From NCBI RefSeq assembly GCF_041146795.1, contig NC_135187.1, positions 25,281,056-25,345,055 on the forward strand: a DNA stretch of 64,000 nt. The letters run 5' to 3'. The DNA comes from Maylandia zebra (Eukaryota; Chordata; Actinopteri; Cichliformes; Cichlidae). This document shows, piece after piece, positions 12,861 to 23,959 of the stretch; the stretch's first letter is position 1, and the number at the start of each line of letters is the position of its first letter. A program made the translations under genes and the position numbers. The notes beneath the pieces are model-generated. The model was not told the DNA's origin and did no database searches. It saw only the letters and a list, made by a program, of their open reading frames with translations.

Positions 12861-13699
12861 TAGAAAAATATTTAGTATACACATCCAGAAATGCATATAC
12901 TATTATATATTGTACATATATTTATTAGTTTCAGATGTAGCCATTCTTGTATTTTGCTTGTTTACATTATTGTATTTTGCACAACTCTGTTGCTTGTGAA
13001 GCTCGCACACAAGAATTTCACTCACATGTGCTGTACCAATGTACCTGCACATGTGATGTGACAATAAAAGTGATTTGATTTGATTTGATTTGAAATTTAT
13101 GTGCCTTTTTTCACGTCACGCTGTGCGCCACGTTATTGTTTACATGAGATGAATTGCAGAATGGCAGATAGAGACAAAATACTGTTACTGTTAATCTGAC
13201 TATCTTCAGGTTTTACACGCTTACATATATAAGTCCATTTAGAAAGACAGAGGCGTCACAGTGTGATTACTTTAGGTGTAGTTGTGTTTTTTCCTGTGTA
13301 ATAATATTCAACATTGCTGTCAATTCATTTTCCAAAAATGCCCCTCTGTGCAAAATGGGTTTAAAAACATAAACAACTGTGGGATACTGTTTGGCAGGAT
13401 CAGCCTGACATTATTTGTATCCCACTGTAACTTTACTGTATAAAGAGCTAACATCTCCAAAATGTCAGGAGTAGTTAGTCATTATGAGAAGTGTTTGTGA
13501 ACTAAAAATCAAGAATGTGGGATGCTGTTTGCCTGTGATTTGAAGAGCCCAGCGCATGCTCCCGATACAGGGAAAACTAATTCTGCAGGGAAGACCTACC
13601 TCGGCACTTGTGCAGGTGAAGCCAAAGGGCAGATATGCTTCACCATATTTTCTAGTCTTTGGCTTAGAATGAAGTTGGTTTGGAAACATATTCAGCTAT

Positions 13700-13807
13700 G
13701 CTTCATCTCCTGCTTTGCGTTTGTGTGGGAGCCCCGTGCTAGCAGTGTCCAAGCGTTTTGTTTTTTTCCCCCCTTTTTATACCGCGCACCCCCTGCAATG
13801 GCTCTGC

Positions 13808-13838
<31 letters not shown>

Positions 13839-13865
13839 GGGGGCGGGCCCCACACTTTAGGAAGG
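13700..13865. repeat. hAT-like repeat end with 29-base C run
   Basis: Bases 13,809-13,837 are 29 consecutive C residues, followed by AGGGGGCGGGCCCCACACTT. This CGC-plus-C-run-plus-GGGGGCGGCCC arrangement resembles the end of common fish hAT-derived repeats. The run length in the source genome may differ from the assembly. Bases 13,095-13,700 show no supported gene. Confidence 0.4.
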
Positions 13866-14189
13866 TCTGTACTAAGAGATCAATTCAGTGTCTCCATCAT
13901 TGTGAGCAAATATGTCTGATTCCTCATAGAGAATTTGCTGTACCTTACTCTGGTCATGCTCAGGCAGGTGATCTAAATCAACATTTGGTTGCCATTTTTC
14001 TTCTGCGTTGTCAGCCCTGCAATTTTTTCTTCCCATTACTGTGTCTATTACTGGTTGATTGTGTGGTTCTGCGAGCCTCTGTGTAGTTGGATGGATGTTT
14101 ACAAGTGTACTTTCAACAATTTCCCCAGTAAATGCTTTTGGAGGTTAAAAAAAACCAAAACATCATGCCTTGTGGAATTCTGGATTGGA

Positions 14190-15240
14190 ATTTTCCCTAT
14201 TTTAGAGCCAATACTCTCAATACTGGGAGTGACTCTTCCGGGGGTGGCTTTGAGTTGATCACACAGACAAAACCTTCAGCATCACTCTTCTGAATTATCA
14301 AAGCCTCTGAAAGAAGATACACTAAGTTGGTGTTATCTATTTGATCACAGTTCCCTGCATTTATCTCTTGTATTACACTGAAGCCTAGTAATGGGCTGCT
14401 CACACCTTGTTGACTTACTAGCTTGGGAACATAAAGAGCAACTGAGGCTTATTTGCTACTTGTGATCTCATTAAGAACTTCTATCCACCCATCAAGTGGA
14501 ACAGCTATCCAATGAGTTACAGTAACTTTGAGTGGGTGGTCTGAGAGTACACTTTCAAGTGGCTTAATTGTCACATTTGGCAAGGCTTTCTGCACCCAAA
14601 AATTCTCCACTATGCTTGCCTGGGTCCCACTATCCAATAACATCTAAAGTTTGACCCCATCTAGATAACAATTTACCATGCACCTACCCCCGATCAGCAG
14701 GCGAGACATCCCCTGATCCTTGAGGCTCTTCAGTCATTTACTTCTCAGAAAGTCAAATATAAAATCAAAGAGCTCCATCTCAGTTACGTCATCACGGGGA
14801 AGATTTTCCACCTCTTCTTCTTGACATGATATTGCAAGTTTATGGAGCAATTCCGAGTTGGAGCCACTGGTCAGCTGATTAAGCTGTTGCTGGATCTCCC
14901 ATTGTAGGTCGTGCCAAGTGGCCATGCCTGGATAGCTGAAGTCTGTCGCTCTGGATAGTAGTGCTGTTAAGCATAGGGACATGAATCCCACGGTTCTTAG
15001 TTGATCAGCACCTGACTACCACGGCACTAGTACCGGACAAGCGCCCAAATTTGTTTTCTCCCTAAGTTGGTGGTCAGAGGGGCAACTGGTTTCCTTTGCC
15101 AGCAACGTATAATGCTGTGATAAAGAGTAGAAACAGTACACAAGTTGAGCTTCATAACAGGAAGTTTTACTCTTCTTCTGTGCCCCAAAACACTACTCAA
15201 TACCAACAGCGCACTATGCACCCTCTGGCGCCCGAAAGTT
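14190..15240 (-). mobile_element. Ty3/gypsy-like element fragment (gag-protease region)
   Basis: Minus-strand reading shows a retroviral-type aspartic protease (MLLDSGTQASIV at about 14,610-14,643, then LPNVTIKPLESVLSDHPLKV and a GWIEV segment), followed by the protease-RT linker (LLGFSVIQEI). A gag-like N-terminal segment lies at about 14,734-14,991, and 15,050-15,235 is probable LTR sequence. No reverse transcriptase or integrase is recognisable. The fragment is internally deleted and broken in several places, and belongs to a different gypsy lineage from the 5.8-9.5 kb copy. Confidence 0.6.
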
Positions 15241-15950
15241 CAATAGCATTTTAATACCTAAAACTGCCATAATTCGACAATAATGTTTAAATGACAGGTT
15301 ACCAAATACAAATGTAACAAAAAAAACCTTTAGGCTTGACTCTCTTTCTCTTTTTATTTTCAATATTATATTTTAACAGATGGCTATTTTCAACTCTCTA
15401 AATTTATATTACTTCAGAAGTCAGATGTTGAAACTCTGGAGTGATGTCAGGTATATGCATTAGTGGGTTGCAGTAGGAAAGTTGGAAAAAGAAGGAAAAA
15501 CAGGATTTATTTTTGCTTCTTTGGCAGGTAGAGCTATTTGGGTATCACAAGCAATACAGCATAACATTTGTTGTTTGTGCTTCGCTGCAGCACGTCTGTG
15601 GACTCGGCATATGGTTATTCAGCAAGTTATAGTTTTACTGCTGTTTACATTCACTGCCAGCATTATAGATTGTTAACCTCCTGGTGGAGGAGTTGCTCAA
15701 ACTTTCCAAATGAAAAATCCAGGTTAAGGGGGTGTTCCAGATAAAAATTCCAACTGGGAACTCAAAAATTCTGTCAATACATTTTGTCTTCCCTTCTGTA
15801 GTCTCTGTTTTTTCTGTCTCTCTATGCTTTGTTTGTGTTTCCTATGTTATGTTTTAATCTCTGCTTCTTTTTCATTTCTCTTTCAAATCCTGTGATACAT
15901 TTGTTCTCCTGGGACTTAAACTAGCTATCCCATTAAGAATTAAAAAGAAA
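15241..15950. other. No recognisable gene
   Basis: Only short chance open frames are seen between the gypsy fragment and the CA repeat. Confidence 0.5.
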
Positions 15951-15951
15951 T

Positions 15952-15953
<2 letters not shown>

Positions 15954-16002
<49 letters not shown>
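15954..16002. repeat. (CA)n microsatellite
   Basis: About 24 CA units without interruption. Confidence 0.95.
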
Positions 16003-16004
<2 letters not shown>

Positions 16005-16632
16005 TTTGTGATGCTGAATATAATTCTAGTGTTTGTAGAACATCTTTATAATTTGTGAGTTGGACTGTGGGTAGCAGGTTGTTTTTTTGAAGCACAACAT
16101 ATATCAGATCTTTGTTTTTTGGTGTTTTGTTTGTTTGTTTTTTGTCCCCTGGATTTTGTAGAACAGATCAGTGTTTCATTTAATGTGACTTTGATGTCTT
16201 TACAAATCCATACAGTGATTGCTCAAGTGTTGCTACCTAGATAGGAAAGCTCAGTTTCAAAGAGAAGAATGACAACAATCAAGTAAAGCATTAAAGTTTT
16301 GATTTAGTGACCTTTCCTGTCAAAACTGCACAGCTGCAGGATGGATTTAACCCTTTCACACATAGTGGTCACTGCAGTGGACAGCAATTCAAAGGCTTTT
16401 TTTTGTATTTGTGTTAGTGTTGATGGTATACTTGCAAATAAACCACTACATTGGACACTGATGTGTCACTCCATACACATCAGTTGTCCACCTAAGTGGA
16501 CATATAAAAAGGTCTTTGAAAAGTATATGTTAAAAAAAATATTCATCATATTGTACTGAAATACGAGGAATAGTAACAAATTAAAAACACAACAAGAAAA
16601 GATTGGCTTGTCAGCTGATGAGCCTCTCAATC
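16003..16632. other. 3' flank of GST copy 1
   Basis: No coding sequence is seen. Bases about 16,550-16,630 (AGTAACAAATTAAAAACACAAC, CAGCTGATGAG) match about 21,435-21,495 downstream of GST copy 2, so this is probably 3' UTR and flank conserved between copies 1 and 2. The longer tandem-unit relationship blurs to the left. Confidence 0.5.
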
Positions 16633-18828
16633 TCAGATGTCTTTCAAAAAGTCCTGTCCAGGGGTGTCCTTCCAAAGTGGAGGCCAGGTGGCTTTGATGC
16701 TGGGTCTGTCCTTCAGATTTTTATGGTATTCTGACAGTTTGGGGTAACGTTTCTCACTTAGCCTGCAGGAGAGATCAAAATCAGGGTGAGTTCACTGCTG
16801 TTTATTATTGCATTCATTCATCTTGCCAAGCAGCTAAACGTCAGCCTTAGTAAAATAGCTTACTTACCCCATGCGGAAGAGAAGAGCAACGGATGGATAA
16901 ACAATCACATCAGCCATTGAAAAGCTCTTTCCCGCCAGGAAACCACCTGGTGTCTAAGAGAAAAAAAATAAAGCGCTGTGAGGGGAAAACAGTGCAGAAC
17001 TCAGATTCTAAATATTCCACAGTGTGTCTTTACATTTAAACATAAGTAAAATTTTTAGGTAAGATTTTTACACAAACAGTGTTAGCGTATATATTGACTG
17101 TTTAAATTTGGTACAGATAGTCTGCCTGGCTTTGTCCAAATATCATCCAAACATGTCCTGCTGCTTTGTTTTTTAACTTTTGGTGTTTTTCTAACCTTAA
17201 CCCAGTTTTCTTAAGAGGCTTTAGAATCTGCCAGATTGTAGGAAGGTTTTTCCTGTGACTCGCCTGGTTAAAGAAAAGAGTTGCATCTCTGTAACACAGT
17301 GCAATAGGCTGTTTGGGTGTAAAGTACGTGATTTTACCTCCTCCTACAAAGATTATGTTTGTGTCAAAACATAAACTTTCCTCAGAAAAAAATTCCCAGA
17401 CTGTTTCTCCCACTACAAAGCAGTTGGAGCACAAAGCCAGAGCAACAAAGCTATGTAGGTATAAGTTTTGTGCACTGGATGCTTGTAGCAGTAGAGTGAA
17501 AGTGCGTGCAGGTCATTCACATACCTTCTGCAGGTGTCCCTCCCACATCTGCACCTCGCCAGTCAGCGTCTCCTTGAGTCTCTTAAAGGCAGATTCCTGC
17601 CTCTCATTCTCCGGGACCCTCCGGTTGTACATAAAAACATCCACTGCAAAATATCAGAACAGACATTTCATGAATATATCCACTGTCTGAGGATTTAAAG
17701 CTTTGAGAAAAAAGAAAGTTTCCACACACTGCACAGCATCCACTTCCATATTTTGTATTTTTGGTATGTCTGTGCATTGCTGTGTAACATCAGGCTGTAG
17801 GCTGTAAATGCTTGCTTTGATAAACGGAGATTAACATCCTGTTGTGAGGGTTACTCCCAAGGAAATAGTGCATTATGCCAGAGCCTAATTATGTGAACAC
17901 ACAACTTATTTTGGGTGGCATGTTTTTTGAACAACGCTGACCTCGGGAAGAGCAGGGGAACCAACTCTGAGGAGGTTTGCTGAACGCATGAAGTATCAGT
18001 GGTTTAAAGGTGACAGGTTCGTGCGTGATGTTGCCAATCATTGACTCAAAATCCCAAAAGGCAGATCTTTTAATGGCAACAACAACAGATAAGTCATGTA
18101 GAGAGTGAGCATGTCCCACTAAAACCTCACTAAATGTAATTTGGGGGATCGGACGTGAAAGTGCAGGAACTCAACAGTTATGTCTTTGTGGTTCAAAACC
18201 AGAGAGAAGATTTAAGCTAACATACCCATTTTCTGGTGAAGCGTGTTACCCTCAAAGGTACGCTGGAGCACCAGGGCTTTCTCGCTGGAGTTCACAGGGA
18301 TCAGTTTGGTTCCCTGGGACATGTACTCACACTGTTGGTCGAGACAGGAAAACAGTAAGTGTTATAAAGAGCAGCAAAAAGCTCTGGTTTCTTTTACTCT
18401 GCAGTGTAGGGTGCATGTCCAAACAATCATGGTAAACCTAGTAATCCCTCAACTTGACCTCCAACAACCTATCTCCTTGACAACAAGGCAGTACCTTGCT
18501 CGAGTTCTCACCTCCAGGAAGAAGCATGCACCGTAGGACTCGTTGATGATTTTGTCCCCACATTTGAAGGCAGGAAGCTTTAAGACAAAGTGGAAAAAAT
18601 ATGAATAGGTTCAAGTTCAAGCATTCAAAGTCCAGATTGAAACCTGTGATGCAAGCCTACCTGTCCCCTGGGGTTTACATCCATGACTTCCTTTGATTTG
18701 TGCTCTCCTTTCTCGAAGGAGAGCAGTTTTTGGTTGTATCCCTGCAGTTTCTTCTCCTCCAGAGCGATCATTACCCGCCAGCAGGGAGGAGAGCCGGAGC
18801 CCCACCAGAGAGTCATGTCCTTGGCCAT
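16633..18828 (-). CDS. gstr: Rho-class glutathione S-transferase, copy 1
   Basis: This gene encodes a cytosolic enzyme that conjugates glutathione to electrophiles; rho is a fish and cephalochordate class. Exons in transcript order: 18,661-18,828; 18,512-18,577; 18,226-18,331; 17,525-17,643; 16,868-16,953; 16,633-16,762. They total 675 nt (224 aa) with GT/AG borders and compatible phases. Exon 1 encodes the thioredoxin-fold start with WGSGSPPCWRVMIALEE; the S-P-P-C-W-R segment resembles the zeta-type SSCxWR glutathione site. Exon 2 ends the N-domain (NESYGACFFLE, where E-S is the usual glutathione-binding pair). Exons 3-6 give the helical C-domain, ending in FLKDI. Exon 4 reads VDVFMYNRRVPENER, as in copy 2 but not copies 3-7. 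The start is the only ATG near the TATA box and is shared by all copies. Confidence 0.92.
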
Positions 18829-18918
18829 GGTTTCAGAGTGAACAGCTTAGTATGGCAGCTGAAATTACTGAAGGTTAGAGATAAGAAGACTGAAGCCACA
18901 ACGACTGAAACAGTCTCG

Positions 18919-18925
18919 TTTTATA
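18919..18925 (-). promoter_or_regulatory. TATA box of GST copy 1, with CCAAT box upstream
   Basis: The minus strand reads TATAAAA, ending about 91 bp upstream of the ATG. An inverted CCAAT (ATTGG on the plus strand, 18,952-18,956) lies about 30 bp farther upstream. The same pair and spacing occur before copy 2, supporting a conserved core promoter. Confidence 0.6.
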
Positions 18926-18959
18926 GCAAAACTCCAGCCCTCCACATCCGGATTGGTGG

Positions 18960-21496
18960 ATTTAGGTACCGTCCCATTTTGGTCTTCTGACAAGAGATCT
19001 CTTACCCTCTTACATCACAACCCCACAGTTTATATGACATGATAATGAAAGTCAGAGATTTCTGCAGCAGCACAGTTAAATTTATTGACTGTGATTTAAT
19101 CTAAAGCTGCTCGTATTCACAGGTGTGCAAAACTGTCATTTTTTATGTTGAAAAGCATTTGGAAATGCAAACAAAACAATTCACCTTCAGATCAAATCAA
19201 GTGCACAGAGTAAAGTGACACTGGGCGCTTTGCTGCCGTGCTCCCGTGCAGTTCGTTCAGATGTCATCATTCCTGCACGTTACTTGTGTGTGCTTCATTA
19301 ATACGGTTGCATGTCAACAGTCACAACCTTGGTATCCATCTAATGTGCATATGTTAAACCCTTAAAGATCGTTCTTCATGCATTCATATATTCTTACAAG
19401 TAATGCTGTTGATTTGTTGAAACTCACGGTGACTTAGCACTTTGTTTTCACCCCCTGTACACACATGCACACAATGCACACACGATTCTGGCACGTCTCT
19501 CACGTCCATCAATCGCATTAGTTCTGAATGTGTCTAATATCAACTATTTTATGTATCTTTGTACTTGAAATACAAATTTCATCTAGCACTAAAATATACA
19601 CAATATAATACTAGTTGCTTTGTGCTTCATTCTGTAAGCCTTTGAATTCTTGTCAAAGTGCACTTGAACAATTGCCAATGTCACATAGCGGTGAAATAAG
19701 CTACAGTGGACACATTTGCTGCGATCACTATCTCTGCTCTTCTGGGTCCGTTTCAGTGGACTGTTTCCTGAGTGAATGATTGCTAGAGGAAAGGCAAAAC
19801 TCGTGGTTTTTACTGAAGTCCCTTTGTCCAAGTAACACACACACACACAGCTGCAGCCCTGCAATATTATTACATGCAAGTTTCAACAGTAATAGGCTGC
19901 ATCGGGATTTCTCTACACCTAAAAGGAAAGAAAAGGCATATGCCGAGAATTTAATTTGAAAATGTGCTTTCCTGTGTTTCCATTAATTCAGTATTTTCAT
20001 TTTGCAGACGTAGCATGACACACTCCTTTTTTGAGCAAGCGTATATTCAGACGGACCATGCAGCAATGTTTCAAACAAGTCAGAATTGTTGTGGGTTCCC
20101 AACACACACACTCAGAAACAATTGTGCTTTTTGGTCTTTGTACTCTCCTTGTTCCTGTTGGTCACCTCCATACTCCATTCAGCCTGTTTTAAACTGCTGC
20201 CAGCTCTCCTTCTCATTGTAAGCCCGCTTCCGTCTGGTGTGCTACTGAATAAATAATGGAGGCAGGTTAGACAATGTGTAACAGGTGTCTCACACAGCCT
20301 CTATCCCATAGCCTTGCAGCCTGAATCACCTGCTCTCTCCCTCTTCAAACAGCTGAGCCAAAAAACACACCCCACCGAAAGACAACCAAATGGGCCTATG
20401 AGGTTTTAAACTGTGATCACAGCAAACTTGGTGGACAGATTTGGACACCTCATCCAAATAATATTGCAAATGCATTTTCAAACTGAGCTTTCACTGATCC
20501 TTAATAAGGAGAATGTGCATTTAACATAGCAGTGAAAATTCACAAATGACATAAAAAGGATTAATGCAAAGTGCCTCATGTATGCAACCTCATGCTGTCA
20601 CGGGCCATTTGAGTTACCTTTGTGCAGAGAAAAGTGGTTGCACCACACCCAATAGATAAAGGACTCTTTTGATATGATGACCTTTCATTGCGCTTTATTT
20701 GTTTAAGCTTGTAAATGCTATAAAAAGGAATTTTACTATAAAGTTAGGCTATTCAAGCTTTTCTGCTGAAGCAAGCCTGTTTATATTTTAGCAGCACAAC
20801 ACCACTGAAATTATCGTAGCTTTAGTAACAATAACTTCAACAATCACTAGAGGGTTTTATTGATTTTTTTTGATCAGCTGAAGGCATAATAGTGTTATTG
20901 CACATGAATGCCTAAAATGTAGGCATTAATATGCATTCATATCAAAAGAGTGGGTGAGAAAAGAAATTACTATGACTTCTGCTGCAAAATGAATGCAAAA
21001 GCAGTTTCTGCACCACTGCAATGTAAGCAAAGGCCTGGCCACCCCAACAAAAAATCTGATGGCTTTGCCACTGCTCTGATTGTGACACAGCAGCATAATT
21101 ATAGAAATGTTTTCGTAAACATGATTGTGCGATGTTTTCAGAGAAAACAAAGCAAAAAGTTTAATTTAAAGTTTCTGTTTGGTGATCTCTCCTGTCAAGA
21201 CTACGCAGCACTAATGTGAGTGGTACCTCGTTAAAAATAGCATCAAAACTTTAAATTTACATTGACGGGCCAGGTTTGACGCCAAAGGTCAAATTTTATT
21301 GGTGGAAATTTAACTTGAAAATAATGAAGCAAACAAAAATAAAACTTAGTTTTTATTGCTTTTACTCACAGCACAACAGAAATAAGATGGCATGTTCAGT
21401 AACAAATGTTCAAATATCCACTGCAGAGCAGCACAGGGTAACAAATTAAAAATGCAACAGGAAAAATGTGCTCGCCAGCTGATGGGTTTCTCAGTC
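18960..21496. other. Spacer between GST copies 1 and 2
   Basis: No gene is supported. Bases 19,300-19,450 (CGGTTGCATGTCAACA, GAAACTCACGGTGACTTAGCA) match 24,255-24,400 and partly 30,580-30,605, so they are 5' flank shared by GST units 1-3. Bases 20,470-20,650 resemble the downstream flank seen at 100-290 and 26,080-26,200 but have no exons attached, suggesting a vanished unit. Bases 21,380-21,496 match the 3' flank of copy 1. Confidence 0.5.
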
Positions 21497-23807
21497 TCAG
21501 ATATCTTTTAAAAGTTCCTGTCCTGGGGTCTCCTTCCAAGTAGGAGGCCAGGTGGCTTTGACGCTTGGTCTGCCCTGCAGCTTTTTGTAGTATTCTGCCA
21601 GTTTGGGGTATTTATCCTCGCTTAGCCTGCAAGAAAGACGAAAGTTGGTGTGAGTTTGTTGCTGTTTGTTATTCAATCCAGGCAGCTACAAGTCAGTTTT
21701 GCAAATTTAGCTTACTTACCCCATGCGTAAGAGAAGAGCAACACTTGGAAAAACAATCACATCAGCCATGGAGAAGTTCTCCCCTGCCAGGAAACCGCCT
21801 GGTGTCTTAAAAAAGAAGACAAAGAAAAAAAGATTTTGGATGGAAGCTAAAAAAATCTTTTAAATAGTTGGTGAAACTTGGCTTACTAATTCTTCTACAT
21901 ATATTGTCTCCTTAACAGCAGCTGCTGAGCATATCTCAACAAAAGACTTCAGACAATCAGCTCGTCATCATCCAAGTACTGTGCATCGGCCAACTGTCAA
22001 CATTCGGTACTTGTTTTTTTGACTTGCCTCTATTTCCTCTTGAGGCAGTCTGGCCACTATTGTAAATAGGAAGGTTTTGCCAATGACTTGCTTAGTTAAA
22101 TAAACATTACACTGACTTCCTGCACAATCTTGTACTGTGAGTTGGTGTTTTCAGGAACGTAAACATCAAATGTTCAACATCAATTGATATCTCTGTGAAC
22201 AGATGTTTTGGACATTTTTTTCCCCTTTAAATCATTATAATGAGTCAAAATACCGAGGGGATAAAAAGAAAAGAAAATAGACAAAGTGCTTTTACACGGT
22301 AGCACCCATTACATCCAACAGCTTATAACTTCCTGCTAGGGTTATTGCCTGTTTCTGCAGCTTTGTAGCTGTCGTGCTCTGGGTGCTTGTGAGTGCATGC
22401 GCATCATACCTTCTTCAGGTGTCCCTCCCACATCTGCAGCTCAGTAGTCAGCGTCTCCTTGAGTCTCTTAAAGGCAGATTCGTGCCTCTCATTCTCCGGG
22501 ACCCTCCGGTTGTACATAAAAACATCCGCTGCAAAATATCAGAACAGACAATTACTGTCTAACATCAGGCTGAAGACTATAAAAAGGTACCCAAATAACA
22601 TCTATAGCAGCTTATTTAAAAATGAGTGATCATGTTAAGCAAATGTTCATTTTGGTTACATGGGATTTTCTGGTGTCATTTCTACACTGTCTCAGGAATT
22701 TACTTGCAAGGCTAATTTGAGCAGAGATTAACATCCCAGCATGTTGTGAGGGTTACTCCCCAGAGAAATAATGCATTATGTAACACTCTTAAGTGAAGGC
22801 ACAGCTCTTTTGTGTGTTGCATGTGTTTTGAACACCTCGGACCACGTCGGTGAAAGTTGATGTCAAAGCCTCTGAGGAGGTTTGCTGAAGACATGAAGTC
22901 TCAGCGGGTTAAAGGTTGCAGGTTTGTGCGTGATGTTGCCAAGCATTGTTTAAAATCCCAAAAGGCAAATCTCTGAATGGCAACAACAACAGCTAAGTTA
23001 TACAGAAAGAACTTTATAAGATTTTCTTTATAAGCTCTGTAAATCCCCTGGTTTCAGTGTCCACATCAGCATACAGGGATATCGAGCTCAACAGGTATGT
23101 TCAGAAGGCCATGACAGAGTTAACGTACCCATTTTCTGGTGAAGTGTGTTGCCCTCAAACACACGCTGCATTATTAAAGCTATCAAAGCGCAATTGTTGT
23201 CGGAGCCGGCGCAGTCAGGAATCAGCTTGGTTCCCTGGGACTTGAACTTGGACTGAAAACAACACATGAAAGCACACGGAAACACATGAAACGAGCAACT
23301 GTTCTGAGGTGCAGTGCACCCTGCGGTGTAGGGTGTCTGCTTATACAAAGCATTGCAGAGCATGCAATCACCAGTCGCCCTCCAACTTAACAACTCCTCA
23401 GTGACATGAAATTTTAAGTAAGGTTCTCACCTCCAGGAAGAAGCATGCACCGTACGACTCATTGATCACTATGTCCCCAAATTTGAAGGCAGGAAGCTTT
23501 AAGATAAAGTAGAATGAATGTTATTAATATATACTTCAAAATTAGGCATTATTATTTGTAATTGCACAGTGAATATAAAGTACTTCAGGAGGTGGGGGTT
23601 TGAGTGCAGTTTAAAGGTATGAATGTGATGCAAGCCTACCTGTCCCCTGGGGTTTACATCCATGACTTCCTTCGACTTGTGCTCTCCTTTCTCGAAGGAG
23701 AGCAGTTTTTGGTTGTATCCCTGCAGGTTCTTCTCCTCCAGAGCAATCAGCACCCTCCAGCAGGGGGGAGAGCCGGAGCCCCACCACAGAGTCATGTCCT
23801 TGGCCAT
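21497..23807 (-). CDS. gstr: Rho-class glutathione S-transferase, copy 2
   Basis: This is the closest relative of copy 1 and has the same expected role. Exons in transcript order: 23,640-23,807; 23,431-23,496; 23,129-23,252; 22,410-22,528; 21,720-21,805; 21,497-21,626. They sum to 693 nt (230 aa). Exon 1 carries WGSGSPPCWRVLIALEEKNL. Exon 3 is 124 nt instead of the 106 nt of every other copy: an 18-nt in-frame addition gives IPDCAGSDNNCALIALIMQR where others have about six fewer residues, in the linker and first helix of the C-domain. The frame stays open, all splice borders are intact, and the C-terminus is LLKDI. The gene is presumably functional, although the enlarged linker could alter the electrophile pocket. 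Confidence 0.9.
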
Positions 23808-23890
23808 GGTTTCAGAGGTTAACCTGGGAGCTGAAGTTAAAGGGAGGTTAAAGATGAGAAGACTGAAGCTAGAGCAGGTAAAGAGCCTCA

Positions 23891-23897
23891 TTATATA
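23891..23897 (-). promoter_or_regulatory. TATA box of GST copy 2, with CCAAT box upstream
   Basis: The minus strand reads TATATAA about 84 bp upstream of the ATG, with ATTGG (inverted CCAAT) at 23,924-23,928. The layout matches copy 1. Confidence 0.55.
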
Positions 23898-23959
23898 GCA
23901 AAACTCCAGCCCTCAACATCCGGATTGGTGGCTTTAAGTCCCGTCCCATTTTGATGCTC

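Larger units (their letters stand above)
9762..13094 (+). mobile_element. Near full-length L2/CR1-type LINE
   Basis: The element begins near AAGATGGCGCCGAG, encodes an endonuclease and reverse transcriptase polyprotein (9,769-12,691), and has a 3' UTR ending in AATAAAAGTGATTTGATT followed by TGATT repeats, as expected of a non-LTR retrotransposon primed at its 3' tail. A CA microsatellite lies in the 3' UTR (about 12,834-12,860). A 5'-truncated minus-strand copy of the same 3' UTR occurs at 36,695-36,991, so the family is, or recently was, active. Clade assignment (L2 rather than CR1 or Rex1) is a best guess. Confidence 0.85.

Noticed and set aside
15224-15237. TGGCGCCCGAA-like string resembling a tRNA-Lys primer site
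   Set aside because: It is on the plus strand while the adjacent gypsy fragment reads on the minus strand, and it does not sit at an LTR edge in the right order.
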